In this document: one piece after another, positions 53,023-61,370 of the stretch
Position numbering within the stretch: position 1 is the stretch's first letter
Layout: each line of letters begins with the position of its first letter
Notes under the pieces: generated by a model
The model's input: the letters and a program-made list of their open reading frames with translations, nothing else
What the model was told of the DNA's origin: nothing
Database searches by the model: none
Source: [Clostridium] hylemonae DSM 15053
Lineage (GTDB): Bacteria > Bacillota > Clostridia > Lachnospirales > Lachnospiraceae
Assembly: GCF_008281175.1 (NCBI RefSeq)
Contig: NZ_CP036524.1
Span: 1,674,001 to 1,738,000 of the forward strand
Length of the DNA stretch: 64,000 bases
Reading direction: 5' to 3'
Position numbers and translations under genes: made by a program

Positions 53023-53742
53023 ATGATGGAAAGTACGACATTTGTGGAGCGTCTGCTGGAGTTTGGTCTTACGAGGCAGGAGGCCGCCATCTACCAGTGC
53101 CTTTTGGGCGAAGGCAAGACGACAGGGTATGAGGTGGCTAAGTTAATAGGAATTTCCAGATCCAATGCATATAATTCTCTGGCCAGCCTTACGGAGAAAG
53201 GCGGGGCGTATCTGGTGGAAGAAGGTACTACGAGAAAGTACGTGCCGGTGCCGCTCAGAGAGTTCTGTAAAAACCATCTGAGGATGCTTGAGGAATCCAG
53301 AAACTGGCTCATATCCCATCTGCCCACGGAAAAGAGCAGTGCGGAAGGATATATAACGATAGAAGGAGCCCGCCATATACTTGATAAGATGAAGAACCTG
53401 CTTGCCCAGGCGGAGAGCAGAGTGTACATATCATGTACGAGAAATTATCTGCTCCTTTTTGTGCGTGAACTGGAGGACCTTGTCGCTGCCCGCAGGAAGG
53501 TAGTGATCATCACGGACCGTCCGGTCCATCTTGCCAATGTGAAGGTATATCTCGGAGAGGACAGAGGGATGCAGATAGGACTTATTACAGATTCAAAGTA
53601 TGTACTCACAGGAGAATATGGGGAAGGGAGCCTGAACACGTGCCTGTATTCCGGTCAGAAGAATTTTGTGGAGCTGTACAAGAGAGCTCTGGGAAATGAG
53701 ATAAAATTACTTGCGTTACGGGAGGAGAACAGAGAATCATGA
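53023..53742 (+). CDS. TrmB family transcriptional regulator
   Basis: 239 residues. The N-terminal winged helix reads 'LLEFGLTRQEAAIYQCLL' and 'GYEVAKLIGISRSNAYNSLASL', the TrmB pattern. A ligand-binding-like C-terminal part of about 120 residues follows. Such proteins usually respond to sugars or other small metabolites. It overlaps the lysA-like gene by four bases (ATGA), which strongly suggests that it controls this gene and itself. Start codons GTG 53011, ATG 53023 and ATG 53026 are all possible; GAAGGA favours 53023. Confidence 0.82.
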   Translation: MMESTTFVERLLEFGLTRQEAAIYQCLLGEGKTTGYEVAKLIGISRSNAYNSLASLTEKGGAYLVEEGTTRKYVPVPLREFCKNHLRMLEESRNWLISHLPTEKSSAEGYITIEGARHILDKMKNLLAQAESRVYISCTRNYLLLFVRELEDLVAARRKVVIITDRPVHLANVKVYLGEDRGMQIGLITDSKYVLTGEYGEGSLNTCLYSGQKNFVELYKRALGNEIKLLALREENRES

Positions 53743-55016
53743 AAAAAGAAACATTTGTGACAAAAGAGCAGTTGGACGAGATCATCAAAGACTATCCGAC
53801 GCCGTTTCATTTATATGATGAGAAAGGAATACGCAGGAATATGCAGGCACTGCGGGATGCGTTTTCATGGAATAAAGGATACAAAGAATATTTTGCCGTA
53901 AAGGCGACTCCAAATCCGTACCTTATCGATATACTCAGAGAGTATGGCTGCGGCTGCGACTGTTCCTCTTATACGGAACTTATGCTGTCTGAGGCGGTAG
54001 GAGCGACAGGGGACGACATCATGTTTTCCTCAAATGATACACCGGCGGAAGAGTTCATATACGCGGAGAAGCTGGGGGCGATCATCAACCTGGATGATAT
54101 TACACATATAGAGTTTCTGGAGGAGACGATCGGTTATATCCCGAAGACGATCAGCTGCCGTTATAATCCGGGAGGACTGTTTAAGATCAGTAATGACATC
54201 ATGGATAATCCGGGCGACTCCAAATACGGTATGACGACAGAGCAGCTGTTTGAAGCGTTTAAGATATTAAAGTCCAAAGGGGCCGAGGAATTTGGAATTC
54301 ATGCATTTCTTGCCAGCAACACGGTGACGAACGAATATTATCCGATGCTTGCCAAGATATTATTTGAAGAAGCCGTCCGGCTTCAGAAGGAGACAGGCGT
54401 ACACATTAAGTTCATCAACCTTTCGGGAGGAATCGGCATCCCCTACACGCCGGATCAGGAACCGAATGATATAAGGATCATCGGGGACGGTGTGCGGCGC
54501 GTATATGAAGAAGTCCTCGTCCCGGCAGGAATGGGAGATGTGGAGATATATACAGAACTCGGACGTTTTATGCTCGGTCCATATGGATGTCTTGTGACAG
54601 AGGCGATCCACGAAAAGCACACACACAAAGAGTACATCGGTGTGGATGCCTGCGCTGTGAATCTCATGCGCCCGGCAATGTACGGAGCATATCACCATGT
54701 AACTGTGATGGGCAGGGAGGACTGCCCATGTGACCACAAGTATGATGTTGTCGGTTCCCTCTGCGAGAATAATGATAAATTTGCGATCGACCGTATGCTC
54801 CCTAAAGTTGAGATGGGTGACATTCTCGTGATCCACGATACGGGGGCCCATGGCTTCTCCATGGGGTACAATTATAACGGCAAACTGAAATCAGCGGAAC
54901 TTCTATTGAAAGAAGACGGGAGCGCGCAGCTTATAAGACGCGCAGAGACACCGGCCGATTACTTTGCAACCTTTGACTGCTTTGATATCGGTAAGAAACT
55001 GCTGAATATGAGATGA
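53739..55016 (+). CDS. Diaminopimelate decarboxylase-like enzyme
   Basis: 425 residues, of the fold-type III PLP decarboxylase family. 'KEYFAVKATPNPYLIDIL' holds the PLP lysine, 'GCGCDCSSYTELMLSEAVG' follows, 'NLSGGIGIPYTPDQEP' binds phosphate and 'GSLCENNDKFAIDRMLPK' carries the cysteine at the dimer active site. Diaminopimelate decarboxylase gives lysine; some relatives act on other amino acids. The control by a TrmB-like regulator and the lack of other lysine genes leave the substrate open. Confidence 0.8.
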   Translation: MKKETFVTKEQLDEIIKDYPTPFHLYDEKGIRRNMQALRDAFSWNKGYKEYFAVKATPNPYLIDILREYGCGCDCSSYTELMLSEAVGATGDDIMFSSNDTPAEEFIYAEKLGAIINLDDITHIEFLEETIGYIPKTISCRYNPGGLFKISNDIMDNPGDSKYGMTTEQLFEAFKILKSKGAEEFGIHAFLASNTVTNEYYPMLAKILFEEAVRLQKETGVHIKFINLSGGIGIPYTPDQEPNDIRIIGDGVRRVYEEVLVPAGMGDVEIYTELGRFMLGPYGCLVTEAIHEKHTHKEYIGVDACAVNLMRPAMYGAYHHVTVMGREDCPCDHKYDVVGSLCENNDKFAIDRMLPKVEMGDILVIHDTGAHGFSMGYNYNGKLKSAELLLKEDGSAQLIRRAETPADYFATFDCFDIGKKLLNMR

Positions 55017-55019
55017 AAA

Positions 55020-55048
55020 TTGCTTTTTCCGGGGTGCTGATATATAAT
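55020..55048 (+). promoter_or_regulatory. Promoter of the lipoprotein gene
   Basis: TTGCTT (55020-55025), a 17-base spacer and TATAAT (55043-55048). Confidence 0.5.
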
Positions 55049-55081
55049 GGTATCATTAATACTTTATGTAGGAGGGTAACA

Positions 55082-55720
55082 ATGATGAAAACTAAGAAAA
55101 AGAGCCTGCTTGCGCTTTTGCTCGTACTTGTTATGGTATTACTGAGCGGCTGCCAGGGCATGTCCAAGGAAGATGCAAAGGCGTACGCCCAGTCGGTGCT
55201 GGACGCCCAATACAAAGGTGAGTTCAAAGCTTACATGGAGCAGACGGATACCACGGAGAAGGAAGCGAAAGAAATGTATGAGGGCAATCTGGACGAGCTC
55301 CTTGCAGACGCCGGGATTGATGAGTCTACCTTATCTGAGGACATGGTCAAAAATTACAGAGATCTTTTCCTTGAGGTCGGTAAGCAGGTGAATTATAAGC
55401 TTGGCGACGCCAAGGAAGCGGATGATGATTCCTTTACTGTCGATGTAAAGATTAAGCCGCTGAATGCGTTTGAAGGGCTTGACGATGAGGTGCTCAGCGC
55501 AGTGCAGGCAGAACTTGGCGATGCGGACGAGATTCCGAGCGAGGATAAGATCAATGAGATGGTCTATGGCAAGATGTACGATATTCTTTCAGAAAAAATC
55601 GCCAATCCGACTTACGGAGATGAGCAGGTCGTGACTATCCATGTGAAGCCGGACAAAGACGGTGTTTATTATATTCCGGACGATGATTTGACCGCATTGG
55701 ACAATGCATCACTTTTATAA
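55082..55720 (+). CDS. Lipoprotein of unknown function
   Basis: 212 residues. A basic N-terminus and hydrophobic stretch end in the lipobox 'LLSGC', after which the cysteine would carry lipid at the outer face of the membrane. The remaining part is acidic and helical ('MSKEDAKAYAQSVLDAQYKG', 'DAKEADDDSFTVDVKIKPL'). It resembles the DUF5105-type small lipoproteins of Lachnospiraceae. AGGAGGG precedes a double ATG; the second (55085) is also possible. Confidence 0.75.
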   Translation: MMKTKKKSLLALLLVLVMVLLSGCQGMSKEDAKAYAQSVLDAQYKGEFKAYMEQTDTTEKEAKEMYEGNLDELLADAGIDESTLSEDMVKNYRDLFLEVGKQVNYKLGDAKEADDDSFTVDVKIKPLNAFEGLDDEVLSAVQAELGDADEIPSEDKINEMVYGKMYDILSEKIANPTYGDEQVVTIHVKPDKDGVYYIPDDDLTALDNASLL

Positions 55721-55728
55721 AAAAATTA

Positions 55729-55757
55729 TTGTAATTATCGAAACAATATGATACAAT
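55729..55757 (+). promoter_or_regulatory. Promoter of tRNA-Leu
   Basis: TTGTAA (55729-55734), a 17-base spacer and TACAAT (55752-55757), 28 bases upstream of the tRNA. Confidence 0.6.
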
Positions 55758-55785
55758 AAATCTCGGCTTGGAAAAGCCGGGATGA

Positions 55786-55868
55786 GCGGATGTGGCGGAA
55801 TGGCAGACGCACAAGACTCAAAATCTTGCGGGGGCGACCTCGTGTGGGTTCAAGTCCCACCATCCGCA
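55786..55868 (+). tRNA. tRNA-Leu (anticodon CAA)
   Basis: The acceptor stem GCGGATG pairs with CATCCGC. The anticodon loop CTCAAAA in the stem GACT...AGTC-like context gives anticodon CAA. A long variable arm (TTGCGGGGGCGACCTCGT) marks a class II tRNA, and the T loop is GGTTCAAGTCC. The discriminator base is A. CCA is not encoded. Confidence 0.95.
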
Positions 55869-55878
55869 GTTAACTTAA

Positions 55879-55920
55879 AACACCGGATACTGTGATACCA
55901 ACGGTTTCCGGTGTTTTTTT
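55879..55920 (+). terminator. Terminator after tRNA-Leu
   Basis: AACACCGGA (55879-55887) pairs with TCCGGTGTT (55907-55915), followed by a run of T. Confidence 0.9.
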
Positions 55921-55947
55921 GTTTGTCAGGCCCTGCGCCAGACAAAC

Positions 55948-55980
55948 AAAAATGGGTGAAGGAATCTCATCCCTTCACCC
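55948..55980 (-). terminator. Terminator of the surface-protein transcript
   Basis: GGGTGAAGG (55954-55962) pairs with CCTTCACCC (55972-55980). On the minus strand an ATTTTTG tract follows. A further dyad GTTTGTC/GACAAAC (55921-55947) lies beyond it. Confidence 0.75.
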
Positions 55981-56103
55981 TACAGCCGCAGAAAAAACCG
56001 TTGCTGAAGCCGGTAAATAAATCTTGCAGACGAAGTTGGGCACTTTCGTCTGACGCCTATATTCTGCCCGTGTGTATCCAAGACCAAAAGCTGGATACTT
56101 CAT
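55975..56103 (-). CDS. Small open frame with strong ribosome site (42 aa)
   Basis: On the minus strand GGGAGGAG lies just before the ATG at 56103. The frame encodes MKYPAFGLGYTRAEYRRQ and ends TVFSAAVG. Its stop is inside the terminator hairpin of the surface-protein transcript. It sits 15 bases downstream of the surface-protein gene. No domain is recognised, and it may be chance. Confidence 0.35.
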   Translation of the reverse strand: MKYPAFGLGYTRAEYRRQTKVPNFVCKIYLPASATVFSAAVG

Positions 56104-56118
56104 GTGCGCTCCTCCCTT

Positions 56119-59100
56119 TTAATCCTTTGTGTTTCTTTTCCGATAGAGCAGCAGGAGGGCGCAGCCTGCAAGGACCGACAGCATTGTCAGCAGCCAGGGC
56201 AGCAGATTCGCCGTATCGCCGGTCTGCGAAGCGGTGGAAGCGTTGATGGCGGCCGTACCGCTGGGCGGAACCGCCACCGCGAAGGGAGACAGGCTGAAAA
56301 ATGAGCCTTTTGCCACGCCGTTCTCCACCTTGACAGTCCGGCGCTCCAGCACCTTGTCCTTGCAGTGGATCATCAACACTTCCCGGCCGTTGTGTTTGCT
56401 GCCCACGGGAATCTCCACAATGAGGCCGCCGATATATTTGCCGGAGGACAGGCTGATGTCGTGCAGCACGATCAGCCCGCCTCCGTTCTGTCTCTCGCGG
56501 ATATCGCCGCACGCCGCGTAGGAGCCTTTTTCATGCAGGCTGCTCTTTTTCACTGCCAGAACCGCGTTGCTGGTGAAAGAGCCGCTCACCTTCACGCGTG
56601 TAATGGGATCCGTGAGCGTGCGGTAGGAATAGGTTGGGCCGCTGACCGGCGTCCACTTGGCGTACAGGGTCACATCGCCATTGATGGGCGTCGTTTTCGT
56701 ATATTGGATGCCTGCTCCGTTTTGCCCGGTGAACCAGCCACCAAAGGTATTTCCGCTCTTGAAAGGGGTGTCGGGCCACTCGCTGCCTACTGTCTGGTTC
56801 GGCTGGATGCCGGGCACCTCCTTGACTGTCGTGCTGCCGCTGATAAAGGTGACGGTATAGGTGGCGGCAGGGGTGTTCTCCTTGACCGTAAGGGGAATAT
56901 TCACCGGTCTGCTGGCGTAATCGGTCTTCTTACCGCCGCTTAACTGCTCATTGTACACCTGCAAGGTATAGAGCGCCGGCGGCAGGTCAGCGGGGATGGA
57001 AAGAAGAGCGCTGCCGCTTTCTTTGTCGGACAGCTTGGCATAGTGGGTCACCTTTCCGCTTTCGTCCGCCAGCACACAGGAAACCACCTTGCCGCCGCCG
57101 ATTTTTGCGCCTGCAAAGGTAATCTCCACCGTATCGCCGGGGCTTACCGTCTTTTCCCCGGCGTCGGCGTTCGTCAGGCTCAGATTACCGGTATCATTGT
57201 CCAAAATCGTCAATTTCCAATCCCCTGCCGGCGCGCCTGCGTCTATGAAGCCGTCGCCCACGTTCACGGATTTGCCGCCCTCGGCGGCGGATGGGAAGAG
57301 TACAGAGGACAGCCTCAGCTTGAAAGCGGGGCGAATGGCGGTCGGAGAAGTCGTGATTTTGCTCCACCCCGTACCACCGTCTGCGTTCACCATATGGGCG
57401 AAGAGAGACGATTCACTCAGGGGCGTTCTCAGGCTCCATTCCGAACTGTCGGATGGTCTCGCATAAATGCGCGCGCGCCTGTCCGCATGCCCACTGGGGA
57501 AATACTTCTCATTCTCGGCTTCACTGCGGGAGAGCAGCCAGAAAAAGTCGCCGTCATTATCCGCTGTAACCGTTTCTGTTGCCACGCCATCTTTATCATA
57601 TACTCTTTGCTTATTGATAGCCGAAAGCTCCGCTGCCGTGAAGTTGTTCAGAAATTCCCGGCTGGTAGACATAACAGCAGCATCACCGTTCAGCCAGCTC
57701 CGAATATCGGAGGTCGCATAATTATTACCGCCATCAGGATAAGTGAACATTCGATAAGCGGGAAAAAACTCCGGCATCATCATCAATTCCCCGTTACTGT
57801 TGTCAAGTACCCGCCACAGGATTTGATCGGTATACTCACCGTCCCGATTTCCGTGATCGTCTTTATCGGTTCTTTGAACATCTCCGAAGTAGATATGCTG
57901 GTAGGCGGTGGGGATCGCCACCTCCAGCGGAATATCCTTTGGCGTGCTGGCGTAATCGGTCTGTTTGTCGCCGCCTAATTGCTCGTTGTATACCCGCAGG
58001 GTATAGCTGCCTGCCGGCAGGTCGGCGGGAATGGTAATGGAGGCGCTGCCGCTTTCTTTGTCGGACAGCCTTGCATAGTGGGTCACATTTCCGTCACTGT
58101 CGAGCAACACACAGGAAACTACTTTATCGCCGCCGGTTTTCGCGCCTTCAAAGGTAATCTTCGCCGCAGTGCCGGGGATTACATTTTCCGTATCAACGTA
58201 GGCACGCGTCAGATTCAGGTTATCTGTATCACTGTCCAAAATCGTCAATTTCCAGTCCCCCGCCGGTGTGCCTGCGTCTATGAAACCGTCGCCCACATTC
58301 ACGGATTTGCCGCCTACGGCGGCGGATGGGAAGAGCACAGAAGACAGCCTCAGCTTGAAGGCGGGACGAACGCCAAAGTAGTTGCTGATAGATTCGCCGT
58401 CATCATCGACGCCGCCGTCAAGGTTGACATACGCCGCATTGTTGTATTTGCTGCCGCCGGGCGAACGGAGCCACCAATTTGCACCCTTTGAAGGATCGGC
58501 ATATACTGGAGCCCTCCTGTCCGCGTTACCACCGGAGAACCACGTGCCCTTAACTTCCTCACTGGAGGGCAGCCAGAAATAGTCGCCGGAAGCGTCGGAC
58601 GTCACACTTGCCGCAGCCTCGCCGGTTCCGCTGTCGAAAGCCCGCTGCCTGTTAATAGCAGCCAACTCCGCATCTGTGAAGTTACCCAAAAACTCGCGGG
58701 TGTTGCCGGTTACGGTTCTGCCGGTCAGCCAGCGCCGGATGTCGGAATCCCGATAGTTATTATTGCCGGCAGCGGGCGCGAATCTTCTCCAGGCCGGATA
58801 ATATTCCGCCAGCAGTACCATTTCACTGCTGCTGTTTTCCAGCACCCGCCACAGGATCTGGTCGGAATATTCGCCGTCTCTGTTACCGTTCATAACATCG
58901 GTTTTCACCACGCCGCCAAAATAGATGTGCCGGCAGGCGGGGGTCGTGCCACCTTCTGTCCCCTTCACACCGCCAGGGATTCCAATATCCGATGTCGGTG
59001 CGGCAGCATCGGCACTTACTGAGCACAAGTTGCAGCTATGGGTGCATGGGCTGCCGGCCACCGCCTTTGAAAAGCCGCATCCGCTGTCATGCACATGGGC

Positions 59101-59352
59101 CGCCTCCACCGCGCATGGCACGGCGTCCTGGGTCTTGTCCCAGCCGCAAGTGTCGTCGTGCTGGTGAGCAAAGGTGCAGGGCAGTGCGTCTTTTGCCTCC
59201 GCGTAGCCACAGGTGTCATCATGCGCCGTGTGCGCAGGACAGTGCGAGGGCGAGTCGTCCGTGCCTTCGGCAGACACGGCGGCCGGCATGAGCGGGTACA
59301 GCATCATCACCGCCAGCAGCAGTGCCCAAAAACTTTTCCTCATTTTTTTCAT
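56119..59352 (-). CDS. Large cell-surface protein with two DUF6273-like repeats and a sortase-type C-terminus
   Basis: 1077 residues. A signal peptide ends near VSA-28. Then follow three to four Cys/His repeats of the form AHxHDDTCGY/W (about 36-105), possibly metal-binding. Two DUF6273-like domains are seen at about 130-350 and 485-720 ('DQILWRVLENSSSEMVLLAE', 'FGVRPAFKLRLSSVLFPSA'), each followed by a beta domain; the two units are tandem duplicates at DNA level with an offset of about 1034 bases. A Listeria-Bacteroides-type repeat ('FGGWFTGQNGAGIQYTK', 'TLYAKWTP') comes next. The C-terminus has SQTGDTANLLPWLL, a hydrophobic helix and RKRNTKD, as in proteins attached by sortase. High GC suggests transfer. 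Confidence 0.85.
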   Translation of the reverse strand: MKKMRKSFWALLLAVMMLYPLMPAAVSAEGTDDSPSHCPAHTAHDDTCGYAEAKDALPCTFAHQHDDTCGWDKTQDAVPCAVEAAHVHDSGCGFSKAVAGSPCTHSCNLCSVSADAAAPTSDIGIPGGVKGTEGGTTPACRHIYFGGVVKTDVMNGNRDGEYSDQILWRVLENSSSEMVLLAEYYPAWRRFAPAAGNNNYRDSDIRRWLTGRTVTGNTREFLGNFTDAELAAINRQRAFDSGTGEAAASVTSDASGDYFWLPSSEEVKGTWFSGGNADRRAPVYADPSKGANWWLRSPGGSKYNNAAYVNLDGGVDDDGESISNYFGVRPAFKLRLSSVLFPSAAVGGKSVNVGDGFIDAGTPAGDWKLTILDSDTDNLNLTRAYVDTENVIPGTAAKITFEGAKTGGDKVVSCVLLDSDGNVTHYARLSDKESGSASITIPADLPAGSYTLRVYNEQLGGDKQTDYASTPKDIPLEVAIPTAYQHIYFGDVQRTDKDDHGNRDGEYTDQILWRVLDNSNGELMMMPEFFPAYRMFTYPDGGNNYATSDIRSWLNGDAAVMSTSREFLNNFTAAELSAINKQRVYDKDGVATETVTADNDGDFFWLLSRSEAENEKYFPSGHADRRARIYARPSDSSEWSLRTPLSESSLFAHMVNADGGTGWSKITTSPTAIRPAFKLRLSSVLFPSAAEGGKSVNVGDGFIDAGAPAGDWKLTILDNDTGNLSLTNADAGEKTVSPGDTVEITFAGAKIGGGKVVSCVLADESGKVTHYAKLSDKESGSALLSIPADLPPALYTLQVYNEQLSGGKKTDYASRPVNIPLTVKENTPAATYTVTFISGSTTVKEVPGIQPNQTVGSEWPDTPFKSGNTFGGWFTGQNGAGIQYTKTTPINGDVTLYAKWTPVSGPTYSYRTLTDPITRVKVSGSFTSNAVLAVKKSSLHEKGSYAACGDIRERQNGGGLIVLHDISLSSGKYIGGLIVEIPVGSKHNGREVLMIHCKDKVLERRTVKVENGVAKGSFFSLSPFAVAVPPSGTAAINASTASQTGDTANLLPWLLTMLSVLAGCALLLLYRKRNTKD

Positions 59353-59741
59353 ATAGATTCCCCCTTTGTTTGTACGTCCAAAACTGTTTCAATCTGCCGC
59401 GTCTCTCACAGGTAAAAAGCCGTCCCTGTGGAAGAACTGCCGGCGTCCTGCTGTATCCTGCTTGATAGATAAAAATAGTATATCACACCGAAATGGAAAC
59501 TGGAACAGAGGAATGAATAAGAAAAAAGTTGACGCTTTTTTTCTCGTGTGTTATACGATTGTTGTGACGCTGTATGTGCAGATCAACGGAGGGATATCAG
59601 GAAACGGCGGTGCAGGAGAGCCTGGGAACAGGCTCTCTTTTTGGTAAAAATGATTTTGTGACAATATAGGATAAAGCGTGAATTAAAACTTTAAAGTTTT
59701 TTTAATTATGATAACCTTATTGATCATAGGAGGGAAAAACC
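59353..59741. other. Intergenic region (389 bp) with a promoter-terminator pair
   Basis: The left part is the leader of the surface-protein gene on the minus strand. The middle contains the possible short transcript listed separately. AAAACTTTAAAGTTTT (about 59686-59701) is a self-complementary stretch before a T-run. The last bases hold the AGGAGGG ribosome site of the next gene. Confidence 0.5.
59529..59642 (+). ncRNA. Possible short transcript between promoter and terminator
   Basis: TTGACG (59529-59534), a 17-base spacer and TATACG (59552-59557) precede, by about 55 bases, the perfect terminator GAGAGCCTG - GGAA - CAGGCTCTC with TTTTT (59616-59642). The RNA would be about 75-80 bases. 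An alternative reading is a 44-codon frame (ATG 59513) with a hydrophobic segment FFLVCYTIVVTLYV, which would overlap the terminator. Confidence 0.35.
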
Positions 59742-60257
59742 ATGTATTGTTATGATCATAAAAGGAAAGATATAAGATGTAATACGGGAATCTGTGTGAA
59801 GAAGATGAATGTAATCCAACGCGTGGGAGCAGCTTATGCAGGAATTGCCCGGAGTGTGCATTATAACACTCCGCGGGATGAGTCACATGTAAAGGGGAGT
59901 GCGTTATTAGATGACCGGATAAGAACTTCAGTCATACATCCGGAAAATTTGTATGATCATATTTCAGATAGCGGGGCAAATGGAGCAATGTTTTACTTCA
60001 GTATTTTGTGCACGGATCACGCAAATTATAATACTTTAGTGCAGGCAGTAAACAGGGCTCAGCAAGTCGCGGATGCGCACCGGGGAAATAAATTCTATCA
60101 AAGGCCATTGGAAGATGCGAGGGCGCGTTTGAGGGCGATAGTTAACCGCTATTTATCTATTCATGCATATGCAGACGTAGAATCAGGCGTATTGATACTT
60201 GACACTGCTTATATTAGTGATCGCCGGCCTTACGGGGGAAAAATATGGGGAATCTGA
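59742..60257 (+). CDS. Unknown protein with N-terminal 'MYxYxxKxKD...IQR' leader
   Basis: 171 residues after a strong ribosome site (AGGAGGG). It begins MYCYDHKRKDIRCNTG with IQR at 25-27, the same pattern as in the protein at 51265-52911. The body (about 40-171) is a compact domain with 'SGANGAMFYFSILCTDHANY' and 'RARLRAIVNRYLSIHAYADV'. I recognise no family. No signal peptide or membrane segment is seen. AT-rich composition differs from the surface-protein gene beside it. Confidence 0.6.
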   Translation: MYCYDHKRKDIRCNTGICVKKMNVIQRVGAAYAGIARSVHYNTPRDESHVKGSALLDDRIRTSVIHPENLYDHISDSGANGAMFYFSILCTDHANYNTLVQAVNRAQQVADAHRGNKFYQRPLEDARARLRAIVNRYLSIHAYADVESGVLILDTAYISDRRPYGGKIWGI

Positions 60258-60420
60258 CTGCGGCCAGAGCAGAAGTATATTAGGTGTTGTAAAATTCACA
60301 ATTCACAGATTTCGCGGTATTTCATTTATTGAAAATATATGAAAAAAATTAAAAGTGTCCCTCTATGTCCCTGTGTGAACTGTTAAGATGCATTTACAAA
60401 AACATAAGGAGGAACACAAA

Positions 60421-61311
60421 ATGGAAGAAAACAAGAATTTTATACCGGAGATCTATATCGGTGAAAACGGCAACTGGTTTATCAACAACTATGATACAGG
60501 AGTCAAAGCAAGAGGGGATGACGGCATTACGCCGCACATCGGGGCGAACGGCAACTGGTTTCTCGGTGACACTGACACAGGTGTAGAGGCCACCGGCCCC
60601 AAAGGAGACAAAGGTGATCCCGGTCCGGCAGGCCCTCAGGGTCTGACAGGAGCTGCAGGCCCACAGGGGGCTACGGGACCTCAGGGACTGACAGGCCCGC
60701 AGGGCCCGACAGGAGCCACAGGCCCGCAGGGCGCTACAGGTCCAAAAGGCGACACCGGAGCCGCCGGTCCTCAGGGGCCAATCGGGGCGGCAGGACCTAA
60801 AGGTGATCCGGGAGCCGCCGGTGTGCAGGGACCTGCAGGAGCAGCCGGCCCCCAGGGGCCAAAGGGAGAAAAAGGCGACACCGGAGCTGTCGGTCCGGCA
60901 GGCCCGAAAGGCGATAAAGGAGAGCAGGGCCCGGCAGGTCCGGTGCATATCGCAAACAACCTGATTACAGATACAGAAGGGTTTGCGCTTGACGCGCGGC
61001 AGGGCAGAGAGCTGAATGAAGAGCTGCAGGCCATAAGCGGCCGGGTGAACAGTGGTGTGCTTAATATCGGTTCCTATCTGAAGCCGTCTAATGATATTCT
61101 GGCGGAAGCGTTAAATACAGAATATATGTTTTCGCTCATTTCATCCGGAGAATTTACGACGAATGTACCGAATACGTATTACAGATACACGCTCGGTATT
61201 GTGCTGAGGCGCAAGAGTGACCAGATCACGGTCATTTTGTTTGGGCGTGACAATGGATTGGCCACAAACAGATGGGACGGCACGAGCTGGAGCGGCTGGA
61301 AAATAAGGTAA
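60421..61311 (+). CDS. Collagen-like repeat protein with tail-fibre-like C-terminal knob
   Basis: 296 residues. Two tandem copies of a 'IGxNGNWFxxxxDTGVxAxG' motif (about 13-32 and 40-59) open the protein. Then come 39 uninterrupted Gly-X-Y triplets (about 59-175), mainly [12 protein letters not shown] and GAA. The C-terminal domain (about 176-296) ends '[14 protein letters not shown]', as in knob domains of phage tail fibres and pyocins. Such proteins form trimeric rods at cell or spore surfaces (BclA-like). No signal peptide is visible. TAAGGAGG supports ATG 60421. The GC-rich repeat DNA is prone to slippage. Confidence 0.88.
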   Translation: MEENKNFIPEIYIGENGNWFINNYDTGVKARGDDGITPHIGANGNWFLGDTDTGVEATGPKGDKGDPGPAGPQGLTGAAGPQGATGPQGLTGPQGPTGATGPQGATGPKGDTGAAGPQGPIGAAGPKGDPGAAGVQGPAGAAGPQGPKGEKGDTGAVGPAGPKGDKGEQGPAGPVHIANNLITDTEGFALDARQGRELNEELQAISGRVNSGVLNIGSYLKPSNDILAEALNTEYMFSLISSGEFTTNVPNTYYRYTLGIVLRRKSDQITVILFGRDNGLATNRWDGTSWSGWKIR

Positions 61312-61324
61312 TTATTTACATATA

Positions 61325-61353
61325 TTGAGTTTCGGCGTCTCACGGTGTATAAT
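61325..61353 (+). promoter_or_regulatory. Promoter of the acetyltransferase gene
   Basis: TTGAGT (61325-61330), a 17-base spacer and TATAAT (61348-61353). The leader is about 90 bases. Confidence 0.65.
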
Positions 61354-61370
61354 TCTTTTATACTTAAAAA

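Noticed and set aside
56890-58950. Regularly repeated DNA in the surface-protein gene as a CRISPR array
   Set aside because: The similarity is a coding tandem duplication of about 1 kb, not short repeats with spacers.
55786-59500. Genomic island integrated at tRNA-Leu with att sites
   Set aside because: Composition and position are suggestive, but no second copy of the tRNA 3' end and no integrase are present in the window.
60590-60950. GC-rich tandem triplets as a non-coding repeat
   Set aside because: They encode an uninterrupted Gly-X-Y collagen region in frame with flanking domains.
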